NCBI GenBank assembly: GCA_006218035.1
Contig: VBWC01000001.1
Location: 103,259 to 167,258 of the forward strand
Origin: Gammaproteobacteria bacterium
GTDB lineage: Bacteria > Pseudomonadota > Gammaproteobacteria > VBWC01
Direction of reading: 5' to 3'
Length of the DNA: 64,000 bases
Below, one piece after another: positions 36,277-47,412 of this stretch (the first letter of the stretch is position 1; each line of letters starts with the position of its first letter). The translations under genes and the position numbers were made by a program. A model generated the notes under the pieces. It was not told the origin of the DNA and did not search any database. It worked only from the letters and a program-made list of their open reading frames with translations.

Positions 36277-36723
36277 TTATGGTCGCAGCAGCACCTTGAC
36301 CGAGCCGTCAACAGCGGTCTCATCGATATACCCGATCCCGTCAGGGAATCGGGACAACCATTTCTTGACGGCCGCATCATCCATGACAACCGGCGGCGGC
36401 ACACCGTTACCGGTAAAGATCTGCTTGGCCCAATAGGCCTTGGCCTGCTCCGGTGTCTTGTGCAGCACCTTCTGATAAAACTCGGTTCTGGCGGGGCGTT
36501 GCTCGGCCTGATCGATCACCTTGCAGGGCGTACCATCCGGCAAGCGGGGGGCCGCGGCGGTAAAGATCTCCTTGATCTGCTCCGCGGTCAGCGTATCTAC
36601 GGCCAGCGATGGATTGGCGATCACGACAACATCCGCCGATACCGCAGCGGCACTGCCCAGCAAGCCGAGGGAAAGAATGATTATGCGACCCGCCCGACAG
36701 ATGTTGATCCCTGTTACCGCCAT
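36277..36723 (-). CDS. Small PstS-like secreted protein, copy 3
   Basis: ADVVVIANPSLAVDTLTAEQIKEIFTAAAPRLPDGTP, YWAKQIFTGNGVPPP, DGIGYIDETAV; same pattern as the 22.7 and 23.2 kb paralogues. Confidence 0.75.
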   Translation of the reverse strand: MAVTGINICRAGRIIILSLGLLGSAAAVSADVVVIANPSLAVDTLTAEQIKEIFTAAAPRLPDGTPCKVIDQAEQRPARTEFYQKVLHKTPEQAKAYWAKQIFTGNGVPPPVVMDDAAVKKWLSRFPDGIGYIDETAVDGSVKVLLRP

Positions 36724-36857
36724 GTCGACACCAGCCCGTTCCAGTTTTAATACGAGGCAATACCGATGGTTTTACTGGATCGCCGGGCGTAACGCAAGCA
36801 GCGGGCGGGCTTGAGAATTGTTATCAAATCCATGCCGCCGCAGAGGATGGCGGGCTG

Positions 36858-38477
36858 TCAGACCTTGAACTTACCCACCAGTGTTTGCACCTGCAGCGCG
36901 AAACTCGACAATTGCTCACTGCTCGTTGCGGCCTGGCGCGCACCCTCCGCAGTGTCCGACGCCACGTCGCGTATCGCGACGATGTTCTTGTTGATTTCTT
37001 CCGCCACCGCCTCCTGTTCCTCGGCGGCGGTCGCGATCTGGGTGTTCATACTGGTTATCGTGTCGATACGGTCGGCAATCGATTCAAACGTGGTGCCGGC
37101 CTTCGCCACCTGTTCCACGGTCTTTTGCGCCTGCGTCACACCCTGCTCCATGGTATGCACCGCGCCATCCGCGGCGGTTTGCAAGCGCTCGATCAACTGG
37201 CGAATTTCCTGCGTCGAGTCCTGCGTGCGTTGCGCGAGGGTGCGCACCTCGTCGGCAACCACCGCAAAGCCGCGGCCGTACTCACCGGCGCGGGCCGCCT
37301 CGATTGCCGCGTTCAACGCCAGCAGATTGGTCTGCTCTGCGATCCCCCGGATGACATCGAGGACCGCGCCGACATTATGGCTGTCGCGCTCAAGCTGATG
37401 AATGGCCAGCGACGCCGTGTTCACGTCTGACGCGAGCCGCTTGATCGAACCCACCGTTTCCGCAACCAGTACGCGCCCGGCCTTGCCGTCCTGGCTCGCC
37501 TCCTCGGCGGCCGACTGCGCGCGCACCGCATTCCGCGCGATATCCTGTACCGTCGTCACCATCTGGTGCATCGACGTGAGAATCTGCTCGAGCTCTTGCT
37601 GCTGCCGTTCGACGCCGGAATCGGTGGTCTCGGCGATAGCCTTCACTTCCAGTGCCGCACCGCTCAGTTGCGCCGTAGAACCGACCAGCTGCCGGATGAT
37701 GGATTGCAACTTCGCGATGAAATCGTTCAACGCGCCGACCATCGCGCCGACCTCGTCATTGCTGCGGCTTTCCAGTCGCCGCGTCAGATCGCCCTCGCCG
37801 GCGGCCATCTCGCGCAAGGTCGTCATGGCTCCTCGTATATTGTCGGTAATCGAGCTGCTGATCAGCACGGAAATAACGATCAACAGCAGCACGGACATCA
37901 GGCCGGAAACAATCCCCAGGCTTAGCGCGCGGTCGGAGGCGTCATTGGCTTCGCGGATCGTCTGCGTGAAGTTTTGGTAGCGCTCCTCACGGAACTGTTT
38001 CAGCTCCAGCGCCAGCTGATCATAGGTATCGGCCATCTTCTGCGCCGCCGGCCGCAGGGCATCGGGTGACATCGCGTTCAACATCATCCCGCTGGAGACA
38101 CTGACCGCAGCGTCATAGTAGGCGGAAAACAGGGTACCGAGGCGGCTGACGTCGTCCGTCACCTCGGCATCGATTGCCGACAGCCGGGTGAATGTCGCAC
38201 GCAGCGCGGTAGCCTGGTTCGCCGCTTCCGCCCTGAGATCTTCGTCTGCCGCGGCGACCGCACCGACCAGCGCGTCGCGGGTGCGTGCCAGACTGGCGAT
38301 CGCCCGATCGGCGTTTTCCAGCAACGGGAAGGAAACATCCTGAATGTATTTGAGACGACTGGCGTTGCCGCCGGTGACAACATAATTCACGCCCAGCGTC
38401 ACGGCAAACCCGAGCAGCGCGATGACCACCACCGACGAAAACTTCAGCCGGATCGGCAGATTCAATATCCAGTTCAT
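36858..38477 (-). CDS. Methyl-accepting chemotaxis protein
   Basis: 4-helix-bundle sensor, HAMP, signalling hairpin [50 protein letters not shown]. Confidence 0.95.
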   Translation of the reverse strand: MNWILNLPIRLKFSSVVVIALLGFAVTLGVNYVVTGGNASRLKYIQDVSFPLLENADRAIASLARTRDALVGAVAAADEDLRAEAANQATALRATFTRLSAIDAEVTDDVSRLGTLFSAYYDAAVSVSSGMMLNAMSPDALRPAAQKMADTYDQLALELKQFREERYQNFTQTIREANDASDRALSLGIVSGLMSVLLLIVISVLISSSITDNIRGAMTTLREMAAGEGDLTRRLESRSNDEVGAMVGALNDFIAKLQSIIRQLVGSTAQLSGAALEVKAIAETTDSGVERQQQELEQILTSMHQMVTTVQDIARNAVRAQSAAEEASQDGKAGRVLVAETVGSIKRLASDVNTASLAIHQLERDSHNVGAVLDVIRGIAEQTNLLALNAAIEAARAGEYGRGFAVVADEVRTLAQRTQDSTQEIRQLIERLQTAADGAVHTMEQGVTQAQKTVEQVAKAGTTFESIADRIDTITSMNTQIATAAEEQEAVAEEINKNIVAIRDVASDTAEGARQAATSSEQLSSFALQVQTLVGKFKV

Positions 38478-38680
38478 TCCATGTGACTCCGCTGCCGCCG
38501 TCGTTTGGAAAACCCGGCGACAGTGGCGATGAAGGTATCCGTAGACTACGCCTCCAACACCACTTTTTTAATCCATATCAACGCCTTTATCGTCCAATAG
38601 ACGTGAGTCATGAGGGCGGCAATCGCCGGCGATTATCACGGGGATATCGCAATGAACCCGGAATCCGCCAACCGCCTTGT

Positions 38681-39898
38681 TTAAGCGCGGATCCGCAGCG
38701 CTACCAGCAGATCCATCACGTTCGTGCCGGTCGGACCGGTACCAACCAGGTCGCCGGCGGCGTCAAGAAAGCGGCCGGAATCGGCCGCTTTCAGGCTCTC
38801 GCCGCTGTTCAGCCCGGCACGTTCGCCCCGCATGATGGTGTCGCCGTCAATAATCGCGCCGGCGTCTCGGCCGGGCCCGTCGCCGCCGTCGGTAGCGCCC
38901 GCAAGAAACAGCAGGTCCGCACGGCCAGCCATTTCGCCGGCCACGGCGAGCGCCAGATGCTGGTTGCGACCGCCACGGCCGGGGCGATCCGGCAACATTA
39001 CGGTGGTTTCGCCGCTCCAGACGTGGATACCGGGCCCCGCTGCCATCGCGAATTTCGCGAGCCGCCGTCCCTCTATCGCCGCGTCGCCGGTGACCAGGCC
39101 CTCGTGCGCGGTAACGTCATAGCCCAAACGGCATGCGGCGTTCGCCGCAGCGCGGCGCGCCAGCGCAGCACTCGCGACGATCTGCGTGGCAACGCCCGCA
39201 AATTCAGGCCCGGCACCGTCGGGCACGGGAGCCGCGGCCGACATCAGACGGGCCAGCCATGGCGGTAAATGCGCGGGCAGCAACCGGTCGTCAGCCGCGT
39301 CCGCGACCAACAGGCCCGAGCCGATGTCGCCGACTACATCACCGGGCACGTCCGAGATCAGCAGGTTGAGCGTGCGGCGGCCGCCCAGATGGCGCGCGAG
39401 ACGTCCGCCCTTGATACAGGACAGGCGTTTGCGTACCCGGTTGATCGCATCGATCGGCAACCCCGCGCCCTGCAACCACTGATTGGCGCGCGCCAGATCC
39501 GCGAGGCCGATTCCGCGCGGCAATAGTTCCACCAGCGCGGACGCGCCACCCGAGACGAGGAACAACAATGTCGCATCGGCCGGTGCGCCGGCGATGAATT
39601 CCACGAGACGCGCACCGGCCTCGAGGCTGTGTTCGTCGGGAATCGGATGACCGGCCTCGATAATCGTCAGTCGCTGATGTGAAGATACCGGCGGCTCGAC
39701 GTAGCCGTGTTTCGTGACCACCAGACCGCGCTCGATTTGCCCGCCCAGCACATCGAGCGCGCCCAGCGTCATCGCACTCGCGGCCTTGCCGATCGCGACC
39801 ACTAGCACCGGGGAATCGAACGCGATATCGAGCAACGCGGCACGCACGCAGTCCCGCCCGTGCACGGCAGCTATCGCCGCCTGATAGATTTCCCGCAA
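38681..39898 (-). CDS. Glycerate 2-kinase (GckA/TtuD, MOFRL family)
   Basis: VVAIGKAASAMTLGALDVLG, FLVSGGASALVELLPRGIGLADL, GRGGRNQHLALAVA, ATDGGDGPGRDAGAIID. Confidence 0.9.
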   Translation of the reverse strand: MREIYQAAIAAVHGRDCVRAALLDIAFDSPVLVVAIGKAASAMTLGALDVLGGQIERGLVVTKHGYVEPPVSSHQRLTIIEAGHPIPDEHSLEAGARLVEFIAGAPADATLLFLVSGGASALVELLPRGIGLADLARANQWLQGAGLPIDAINRVRKRLSCIKGGRLARHLGGRRTLNLLISDVPGDVVGDIGSGLLVADAADDRLLPAHLPPWLARLMSAAAPVPDGAGPEFAGVATQIVASAALARRAAANAACRLGYDVTAHEGLVTGDAAIEGRRLAKFAMAAGPGIHVWSGETTVMLPDRPGRGGRNQHLALAVAGEMAGRADLLFLAGATDGGDGPGRDAGAIIDGDTIMRGERAGLNSGESLKAADSGRFLDAAGDLVGTGPTGTNVMDLLVALRIRA

Positions 39899-40014
39899 GT
39901 GCCGGCGTTCGCTGGTCAGCAGCGTACTAGTCTCCGCAGTACCGGACAGATAGAAGCGTGCTCATGCGATGAGGATAGGCCACGCGCACCTGCATTCGCA
40001 CCACCACCGGCTGG

Positions 40015-41202
40015 CTAACGGCCGATCGCTCGCTCCAGATCGGCGATCAGGTCCGCGGCGTCTTCAAGTCCGACCGAGATCCGCACGAGACCGTCACCGA
40101 TACCGGCCGTCCGGCGTGCATCGGCTGACATGCGACCGTGCGTGGTCGTTGCCGGATGCGTGATCGTGCTCTTGGCATCGCCCAGATTGGCAGTAATCGA
40201 AATCAGCTGCACCGCATCGATCAGTTTCCATGCCGCGTCGCGCCCGCCAGCGACATCAAACGAGATGATGCCGCCGAACCCTGATTGCTGCCGCGCGGCG
40301 AGCGCATGCTGCGGATGCGACGGCAGACCCGGATAGTTGACGCGGGTGATGCGTCGCTGCTGTTGCAACCATTCGGCGATCAACTGTGCGTTACGGCAAT
40401 GCGCCTGCATACGCAGGCTCAGCGTTTCGAGCCCGTGCGCAAACACCCACGCGTTAAACGGGCTCAGACACGAGCCGGCGGTGCGCAGATAACCGTACAC
40501 CTGCGTACCCACTACGGCCTCGCTGCCAACGACCGCGCCACCGATGCAGCGACCCTGCCCGTCGATGTACTTGGTCGCCGAGTGCACCACGATATCGGCA
40601 CCGAGTTCCAGCGGCCGTTGCAGCACCGGCGTGCAGAACACGTTATCCACGACCAGCAGACACTCATGGGCATGGGCCAGCGCCGCCAGCGCCGGAATGT
40701 CCGCGACCTCGGTCAGCGGATTGGCCGGCGTCTCGATAAACAGCAGCCGGGTGTTCGGCCGGATCGCCGTCGCCCACGCCGTCACATCCGTCAATGATAC
40801 AAATGTCGTTTCGACACCGAACCGGCCGAGGATGTTCTCGAACAACAGTATCGTCGAGCCGAACAGACTGCGCGACGCGACAATGTGATCACCGGCGCGC
40901 AGCACGCCCATACAGGTCGCCATGATCGCGGCCATGCCGGACGACGTCGCCACGCAACGTTCGCCGCCCTCCAGCGTCGCAAGACGCTGTTCGAAGACGC
41001 GCACGGTCGGGTTGGTAAAGCGCGAGTACAGGTTACCGGGTTCCTCACCGGAAAACCGCGCCGCCGCCTGTGCCGCGCTGTCGAAACAGAAACTCGACGA
41101 CAGGAAGATCGGTTCGCTCTGCTCGCCTTCATTGGTACGCCGCTGTCCGGCGTGCACGGCGCGCGTATTAAATCCGAACTCTTCGGGATCTGACTTTAAC
41201 AT
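40015..41202 (-). CDS. metZ: O-succinylhomoserine sulfhydrylase
   Basis: FNTRAVHAGQRRTNEGEQSEPIFLSSSF, YSRFTNPTVRVFEQRLATLEGGERCVATSSGMAAI, HSATKYIDGQGRCIGGAVVG. Position next to purF and the SAM-II-like leader supports metZ. Confidence 0.93.
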   Translation of the reverse strand: MLKSDPEEFGFNTRAVHAGQRRTNEGEQSEPIFLSSSFCFDSAAQAAARFSGEEPGNLYSRFTNPTVRVFEQRLATLEGGERCVATSSGMAAIMATCMGVLRAGDHIVASRSLFGSTILLFENILGRFGVETTFVSLTDVTAWATAIRPNTRLLFIETPANPLTEVADIPALAALAHAHECLLVVDNVFCTPVLQRPLELGADIVVHSATKYIDGQGRCIGGAVVGSEAVVGTQVYGYLRTAGSCLSPFNAWVFAHGLETLSLRMQAHCRNAQLIAEWLQQQRRITRVNYPGLPSHPQHALAARQQSGFGGIISFDVAGGRDAAWKLIDAVQLISITANLGDAKSTITHPATTTHGRMSADARRTAGIGDGLVRISVGLEDAADLIADLERAIGR

Positions 41203-41255
41203 TCGGCGTCTCCATCAAACGGGCCTGACTCAACCATCGCAGCGGTTCCAGGCGC

Positions 41256-41348
41256 AAAAAAACCCGCTTCACGTTATAGCTAAAGCAGGTTTTCCCTCGC
41301 TTTAGCTGCATTTATTTCGCGCCCGCAAGCTGAACTCAAATCGGCGCG
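41256..41348 (-). promoter_or_regulatory. SAM-II-like riboswitch (aptamer ~41294-41348) with intrinsic terminator/antiterminator upstream of metZ
   Basis: RNA (minus): ACGCGCCGAUUUGAGUUCAGCUUGCGGGCGCGAAAUAAAUGCAGCUAAAGCGAGGG, resembling the recalled SAM-II pattern CGCGCYGAUUU..UUGC..GCGCG..AUAAAUG.AGCUAAA. Downstream CCTGCTT (41283-41289) pairs AAGCGGG (41263-41269), then T7 (41256-41262). Confidence 0.85.
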
Positions 41349-41389
41349 TCGGAGTAGCCTAGAAAATGGCCGGCAAATTGTCAACCGGA

Positions 41390-42901
41390 TCACGACACGT
41401 TATACAACTCGAGGAGCTCGGCGTCCGCCTCCTGACGCTCGCGTTTCCTGATGTCGCTGCGGATATTCTCCAATCCGTCGAGGTAGTCGCGCGTGACGTC
41501 GCCGGTAACATACTTGCCGTCAAAACACGATGTATCGAATTCGGTAATCCGCGGATTGCCGCGCTGCACCGCGTCGATCAGATCGTCAAGGTCCTGGTAG
41601 ATCAGCCAGTCAGCGCCCAGTACGCGCTCGACCTCGCGTTCGTCACGACCATGGGCGATCAGTTCGCTCGCTGTCGGCATGTCGATACCGTAGACGTTCG
41701 GATACCTGACCGGTGGCGCCGCCGATGCGAAATACACCTTCGCCGCACCCGCTTCCCGCGCCATCTGGATGATCTGCTGCGACGTTGTGCCGCGTACGAT
41801 GGAATCGTCGACCAGCAGTACATTCTTGCCGGCGAATTCGAGCTCGATCGCATTCAGTTTCTGGCGCACGGATTTCTTGCGCATCTCCTGGCCGGGCATG
41901 ATGAACGTGCGCCCGATATAGCGGTTCTTGATAAACCCTTCGCGATACGGCACGCCGATATGGTAGGCAAGCCGCAACGCCGACGTGCGGCTGGTGTCCG
42001 GGATGGGGATCACGACATCGATATCGTGATCCGGCCGCTCGCGCAGGATCTTTTCGGCAAGCTTCTCGCCCATGCGCAGACGCGCCTTGTACACCGAGAT
42101 ATCGTCGATGATCGAATCCGGTCGCGCCAGATAGACGAATTCAAAAATACACGGCGTATAGCTGGGTTTCTCGGCGCACTGGCGCGTGCTTATCTTGCCG
42201 TCCCGGCTGATGAACACCGCCTCGCCGGGCTCGAGATCGCGTATCAACTCGAACCCGAGCACGTCGAGCGCCACGCTCTCCGACGCGATGATGTATTCGG
42301 TGCCCTTGTCGGTTTCACGCTTGCCGAACAGGATCGGCCGGATGCCGTGCGGATCGCGAAAGCCGACGATGCCATAGCCGATGATCAGCGCGACGGCGGC
42401 ATAGCCGCCGCTGCAACGCCGGTGCACCCCGGCGACCGCCTCGAACACGTCGTCCTCGTCGACGCGCAAACGGCCGGCGTGATGCAACTCATGGGCGAAT
42501 ACATTCAGCAGGATTTCGGAATCGGATTCCGTGTTGATATGGCGCAGGTCCTCGAGAAACAGATCGCGCTTCAACCGGTCCGCGTTGGTCAGGTTGCCGT
42601 TATGCGCCAGCCCGATACCGAACGGGGAATTGACGTAGAAAGGCTGCGCCTCGGCCGACGATGAACATCCCGCCGTCGGATAGCGCACATGGCCGATACC
42701 CATGTCGCCCTGCAGCCGCATCATATGGTGGGTACGGAACACATCGCGCACCAGGCCGTTGTCCTTGCGCAGTGCGAGGCGGCCGTTATCGCAGGTCATG
42801 ATGCCGGCGGCGTCCTGGCCGCGGTGCTGCAACACGGTGAGGCCGTCGTAGAGATCCTGGTTGACGTTGCCTTTACCGACTATCCCGATAATGCCGCACA
42901 T
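41390..42901 (-). CDS. purF: Amidophosphoribosyltransferase
   Basis: [61 protein letters not shown]. Confidence 0.97.
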   Translation of the reverse strand: MCGIIGIVGKGNVNQDLYDGLTVLQHRGQDAAGIMTCDNGRLALRKDNGLVRDVFRTHHMMRLQGDMGIGHVRYPTAGCSSSAEAQPFYVNSPFGIGLAHNGNLTNADRLKRDLFLEDLRHINTESDSEILLNVFAHELHHAGRLRVDEDDVFEAVAGVHRRCSGGYAAVALIIGYGIVGFRDPHGIRPILFGKRETDKGTEYIIASESVALDVLGFELIRDLEPGEAVFISRDGKISTRQCAEKPSYTPCIFEFVYLARPDSIIDDISVYKARLRMGEKLAEKILRERPDHDIDVVIPIPDTSRTSALRLAYHIGVPYREGFIKNRYIGRTFIMPGQEMRKKSVRQKLNAIELEFAGKNVLLVDDSIVRGTTSQQIIQMAREAGAAKVYFASAAPPVRYPNVYGIDMPTASELIAHGRDEREVERVLGADWLIYQDLDDLIDAVQRGNPRITEFDTSCFDGKYVTGDVTRDYLDGLENIRSDIRKRERQEADAELLELYNVS

Positions 42902-42946
42902 GTCTTGTTTCCTGTATCCTGAATTGTTACGCGCCGCCGCCGGGGA

Positions 42947-43441
42947 CTACGCCTTCCTGAGCAACCTGTCGGCAATGTCGCCGGGAATCCAGGCGCCGAT
43001 CCAGCCGGCCAGTTGTCGGCAATACCCGACCGTCGCCGAATCCGTCCACCAGTCCTGTTCAACCAGCGGTGTGAGCCCCATCAGCACCACGGCCACGGTC
43101 GCCAGCAATACGCCACGCAGCGCGCCAAACACCATACCGATAATCCTGTCGGGAATACCGAGGCCCGCGCCGCGAATCAATTTCACCACGAGCCAGTTGG
43201 CCAGACCGAGTATCATCAGTGTGACAACAAATATCACGGCGAAGGCGATACCTGTCTGCAAGGCAGGGATCGGTATGTAGCCGGCTAAACTGTCCGCCAG
43301 GTACGGCGAAAACCGCAATGCCACCCAGAAGGCGACGACCCACGCGACCAGCGACAACGCTTCGCGCACAAAGCCGCGCCACAACCCCAGCAGTATCGAC
43401 AACGCGACGATGCCGAGGATGGCGTAGTCTATCCAAATCAT
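42947..43441 (-). CDS. cvpA: CvpA family protein (colicin V production)
   Basis: MIWIDYAILGIVALSILLGLWRGFVREALSLVAW; start trimmed from 43501. Confidence 0.92.
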   Translation of the reverse strand: MIWIDYAILGIVALSILLGLWRGFVREALSLVAWVVAFWVALRFSPYLADSLAGYIPIPALQTGIAFAVIFVVTLMILGLANWLVVKLIRGAGLGIPDRIIGMVFGALRGVLLATVAVVLMGLTPLVEQDWWTDSATVGYCRQLAGWIGAWIPGDIADRLLRKA

Positions 43442-43559
43442 TCGCGGCACGGTCGGCAGAACTGAAACATTGCACGGCGTATTGTAGCCAAGTTCGAACA
43501 CGAAATCATGGCCGGAACAACGCGGCGCCGGAGTATTGGCAAAACCATCGGCAGCGAGG

Positions 43560-44201
43560 TCAGCTGACCTCGTGGGTCACTACCATGCCCTTGAGCCTGA
43601 ATTCCTTCTCGAGCTGAATGCGCAGCGTATCCGCCCGCGACCTTAACAGCTCCGGACCGACACGGACTCGGTAAATCCGCTTGTTGCCCGGTCCTCCGGC
43701 CACGTCGTCAACGAATGCCGCGTAGCGACGCTTACGCAGCTTGTCGCGCAACGCAAACGCGTTATCCCGGCTGGAAAAACTGCCCAGCTGCACGACCCAC
43801 GCGCTCGGCGCGCCCCCGACCGGTTTGGCGGCTGGCGGCGGTCCGGACGTCTTCGGTACGCTTTCGGCCTGCGCCACCGGCGGTTTCGGTGCAGTGTGCG
43901 CGACGACATCCGGCTCGGCGGCGACCACATCCGCCACCGGCGGGACGGGCACGGCGTCGCTGGCCGCCGTCTCCGCCGCCGCGGCGGGCGCTAGGTCAGG
44001 TTTGATCGGTTCGACGCGTTCGGGAATGTTCAGCGGCAACACCTTGACGCTCAGTCCCGACGACTTCGGCGGGATCACCTCGTTCTCGAAACCCGGATTT
44101 ATCTCGTCGGGGGATTGCAGCACCAGCGGCAGAAAAATCACCGCAATACTGACCAGCACCGCGACACCGACCAGACGTTGCTTCAATTTTCCGCTCTCCA
44201 T
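43560..44201 (-). CDS. dedD: SPOR-domain protein (DedD-like)
   Basis: N-terminal TM, Pro/Ala linker, C-terminal SPOR domain WVVQLGSFSSRDNAFALRDKLRKRRYAAFVD; syntenic between folC and cvpA. Confidence 0.88.
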   Translation of the reverse strand: MESGKLKQRLVGVAVLVSIAVIFLPLVLQSPDEINPGFENEVIPPKSSGLSVKVLPLNIPERVEPIKPDLAPAAAAETAASDAVPVPPVADVVAAEPDVVAHTAPKPPVAQAESVPKTSGPPPAAKPVGGAPSAWVVQLGSFSSRDNAFALRDKLRKRRYAAFVDDVAGGPGNKRIYRVRVGPELLRSRADTLRIQLEKEFRLKGMVVTHEVS

Positions 44202-44279
44202 GACGGTTACGGTACCAGTGTTTTAAAGCGCTTGCAGCACGAATTATCGCACGATCGCCTGCCCGACGCGCGTTGTTCC

Positions 44280-45551
44280 TTACGCTATCCGTTCCTGCTC
44301 GCGCATGGCCGCCGCCACCGTATAAAACGAACCGAACACGACCAGCCGGTCACCGGGCGCGAGCCGCTGCCAGACGTCTGGCCAGGCGCTGGCGACATCG
44401 GTATAGCGATGGACGTTGTCACGGATGCCAATGGCCTGCAAGGCAGCGATCAATCGCTCGGCCGGCGCGCCGCGCGCGACGTCCAGACCGGCGACGTGCC
44501 AGACATCGATCGCCGGGCGGACGCCGCGCAACACGCCTTCGATATCCTTGTCGGCCAGCATGCCCACCAGCGCGTGGGTGCGCCCGGCACACGCCAGCTG
44601 CGACAGATTGTTTGCCAGCACCGTTGCCGCCTGCGGGTTATGGGCCACGTCGAGGATCTGCGTGACATCACCGGCGATGACCTGGAAACGGCCCGGCAGT
44701 GTCGCTTCGAGCAATCCCTCACGCACCGCGCCCTGCGTCACCGGCAACCGGGTTGCGAGTAATTCCAGCACCATCAGCACGGCGGACGCATTGCGCAGTT
44801 GCACGGTGCCGCGCAGACGCGGCAACGGCAATGCCGGTCGTCGCCGGCCGGGGCCATCCCAGGTCCACGACAGCCCCTGCAGTGAGTAATTAAAGTCACG
44901 CTGAAAACAGTAGAGCGCAAGGCCGAGCGCCGCGGCATGCGCGCACAACGAAGCGGGCGGGTCGCTGTCGCCGTAGACCGCCGACCGTCCGGCGCGGAAA
45001 ATACCGGCCTTCTCCTGGCCGATCGCTTCACGGTTATCGCCCAGCCAGCCGGTGTGATCGATGTCCACCGTGGTGACCAGCGCGGCGTCGGCATCGAGGA
45101 CGTTCACCGCGTCCAGACGCCCGCCCAAACCGACCTCCATGACCGCGACGTCGATCCCGGCGGCGGCGAAAATCTCGATGGCCGCGAGCGTACCGAACTC
45201 GAAATAGGTCAGTGAAATATCGCCGCGCGCCCGGTCGATGCGGTCGAACGCCTGTACCAGCGCATCATCGCCGACCTCTGCGCCATTAACCCGGATGCGC
45301 TCGTTGTAACGCAGCAGATGGGGCGACGTGTACATACCGACACGGTGACCGGCGGCGGCCAGTATGGCGTGCAGCATCGCCACTGCCGAACCCTTGCCAT
45401 TGGTGCCGGCCACGGTGATGACCGCGTATGGCGGTGATTGGCGGCCCAGCCGGCGCAACACTGCGTTGACGCGTTCCAGTCCGAGATCGATCGCGTTGGG
45501 ATGCAGGGTTTCCTGCCAGGCCAGCCATTCTTGAAGGCTGTTGAAACGCAT
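44280..45551 (-). CDS. folC: Bifunctional folylpolyglutamate/dihydrofolate synthase
   Basis: VITVAGTNGKGSAVAMLHAIL, GMYTSPHLLRYNERIRVNG, ILDVAHNPQAATVLANNL. Confidence 0.95.
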   Translation of the reverse strand: MRFNSLQEWLAWQETLHPNAIDLGLERVNAVLRRLGRQSPPYAVITVAGTNGKGSAVAMLHAILAAAGHRVGMYTSPHLLRYNERIRVNGAEVGDDALVQAFDRIDRARGDISLTYFEFGTLAAIEIFAAAGIDVAVMEVGLGGRLDAVNVLDADAALVTTVDIDHTGWLGDNREAIGQEKAGIFRAGRSAVYGDSDPPASLCAHAAALGLALYCFQRDFNYSLQGLSWTWDGPGRRRPALPLPRLRGTVQLRNASAVLMVLELLATRLPVTQGAVREGLLEATLPGRFQVIAGDVTQILDVAHNPQAATVLANNLSQLACAGRTHALVGMLADKDIEGVLRGVRPAIDVWHVAGLDVARGAPAERLIAALQAIGIRDNVHRYTDVASAWPDVWQRLAPGDRLVVFGSFYTVAAAMREQERIA

Positions 45552-45613
45552 AAGACCGGTGCGCGGATTAGCCGCGACGAGTGACAGACTGCTGCTGCCG
45601 CGCCACCCGGCGG

Positions 45614-46549
45614 TCAGACACCGGGTGACGGCGCCAGATCGGGCTCGCCCGACACGCGTGACAGTAACGGCTCCAGCGGCGCATCCGGCTGGGGCGCCGG
45701 CCGGTGCGTCAGCATGGTCAGGATCGATGCGATGCGGTTACGCATTGCGTTGCGCTCGATTATCGCGTCGACAGCGCCGTGCTCGATCAGGAACTCGCTG
45801 CGCTGGAAGCCTTCCGGCAACGTTTCCCGCACGGTCTGCTCGATCACGCGCGGTCCGGCAAAGCCGATCAGCGCCTTCGGCTCGGCGATGATGACATCGC
45901 CAAGCATTGCCAGACTGGCGGAAACACCGCCCATCGTCGGATCCGTCAACACAGAAATATAGGGGATGCCGGCCGCCTTGAGATCCGCCAGCGCCGCACT
46001 GGTCTTGGCCATCTGCATCAGCGCAATCAACGCCTCCTGCATGCGCGCGCCGCCGCTCGCGGAAAAGCACACCAGCGGAATACGCTCATCGATCGATGTC
46101 CTGACCGCACGCGCAAAACGCTCGCCGACTACCGCGCCCATCGACCCGCCCATGAACGCGAACTCGAACGCCGCCACGACCACCGGCACGCCCTCGACCT
46201 GACCCTTGATGACGATCAACGCGTCTTTTTCGCCGGTGGCCTTCTGTGCCGCGGACAAGCGATCCTTGTACTTCTTGCTGTCGCGGAACTTGAGCAGGTC
46301 CTCGGGCACCAGATCCTCGCCAATCTCGCTGCGCGGTTGTTCATCAAGAAAACTGTCGATCCGCTGCCGCGCGCCGATGCGTTCGTGGTAACCGCATTTC
46401 GGACAGACACAGAGATTGCGCTCCAGCTCCGCGCGGTAAAGAGTCGCGCTGCACTCCGAGCACTTGGACCACAGCCCCTCCGGAATCGATTTTTTCCGGT
46501 TGCCCTCGGTCCTGATCCGCGACGGCAACAATTTCTCAAACCAGCTCAT
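45614..46549 (-). CDS. accD: Acetyl-CoA carboxylase carboxyltransferase subunit beta
   Basis: Zn ribbon [48 protein letters not shown]. Confidence 0.96.
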   Translation of the reverse strand: MSWFEKLLPSRIRTEGNRKKSIPEGLWSKCSECSATLYRAELERNLCVCPKCGYHERIGARQRIDSFLDEQPRSEIGEDLVPEDLLKFRDSKKYKDRLSAAQKATGEKDALIVIKGQVEGVPVVVAAFEFAFMGGSMGAVVGERFARAVRTSIDERIPLVCFSASGGARMQEALIALMQMAKTSAALADLKAAGIPYISVLTDPTMGGVSASLAMLGDVIIAEPKALIGFAGPRVIEQTVRETLPEGFQRSEFLIEHGAVDAIIERNAMRNRIASILTMLTHRPAPQPDAPLEPLLSRVSGEPDLAPSPGV

Positions 46550-46569
46550 AGTCGTTTCCGTTACACCCG

Positions 46570-47412
46570 TTATTTGCCGCGCAGCCGGTGTTTCACCGCG
46601 TCCGCCACGGCATTATCCATCGCGGCGCGCATCTCGCCTAACTGCAGCCGGAGGTGTCCGGCGATTTCCTGAGGCCTGCCTGCCCCTGCCTCGACAGTTT
46701 TGACCAGCGCACTGCCGACGACCACTGCATCGGCGATCGCGGCGACCCGCGCCGCGGACTCCGCATCGCGTATACCAAAACCAACGCCGACCGGCAACGA
46801 TGTTACTTCACGAATCTGTGCCAGCCTGGCTGCTACCGACGCCACATCCAGCGTGGCCGCACCGGTCACACCTTTCAGCGACACATAATATACGAAGCCG
46901 CTGGCGTTCGCGCAGATCCGTTCGATACGCTCCAGCGTGCTGGTCGGCGCGATCAGAAAGATCGGGTCCAGCTGCCGGCTGCGCAAGGCATCGACCAGCC
47001 CGGCGGCCTCCTCCGGCGGCAGATCGACGGTCAGCACACCATCGACACCCGCTGCTTGCGCCGCCTGCGCAAACGCCTCGTAACCCATCATCTCCACCGG
47101 ATTGAGATAACCCATCAACACCACCGGCGTCACGTCGTCCCGTCGGCGGAATTCGCGCACCATGCCGAGCACATCGCGCAGACTGACGTGGTGGGCGAGC
47201 GCGCGTTCGCTGGCGCGCTGGATCACCGGCCCGTCGGCCATCGGATCGGAAAACGGCACACCGAGTTCGACGATGTCGGCGCCGGCCGCGACCATCGCAT
47301 GCAGCAGCGGCACTGTCACATCCGGCTGCGGATCACCGGCGGTGACATACGGGATCAGCGCCTTGCGGCCCTGGGCGCGCAGTTGCGCGAAGCATTGTTC
47401 GATACGGCTCAC
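46570..47412 (-). CDS. trpA: Tryptophan synthase alpha subunit
   Basis: [58 protein letters not shown]. Confidence 0.96.
   Translation of the reverse strand: MSRIEQCFAQLRAQGRKALIPYVTAGDPQPDVTVPLLHAMVAAGADIVELGVPFSDPMADGPVIQRASERALAHHVSLRDVLGMVREFRRRDDVTPVVLMGYLNPVEMMGYEAFAQAAQAAGVDGVLTVDLPPEEAAGLVDALRSRQLDPIFLIAPTSTLERIERICANASGFVYYVSLKGVTGAATLDVASVAARLAQIREVTSLPVGVGFGIRDAESAARVAAIADAVVVGSALVKTVEAGAGRPQEIAGHLRLQLGEMRAAMDNAVADAVKHRLRGK

Noticed and set aside
41366-42664. 432-aa plus-strand ORF
   Set aside because: Antisense shadow of purF.
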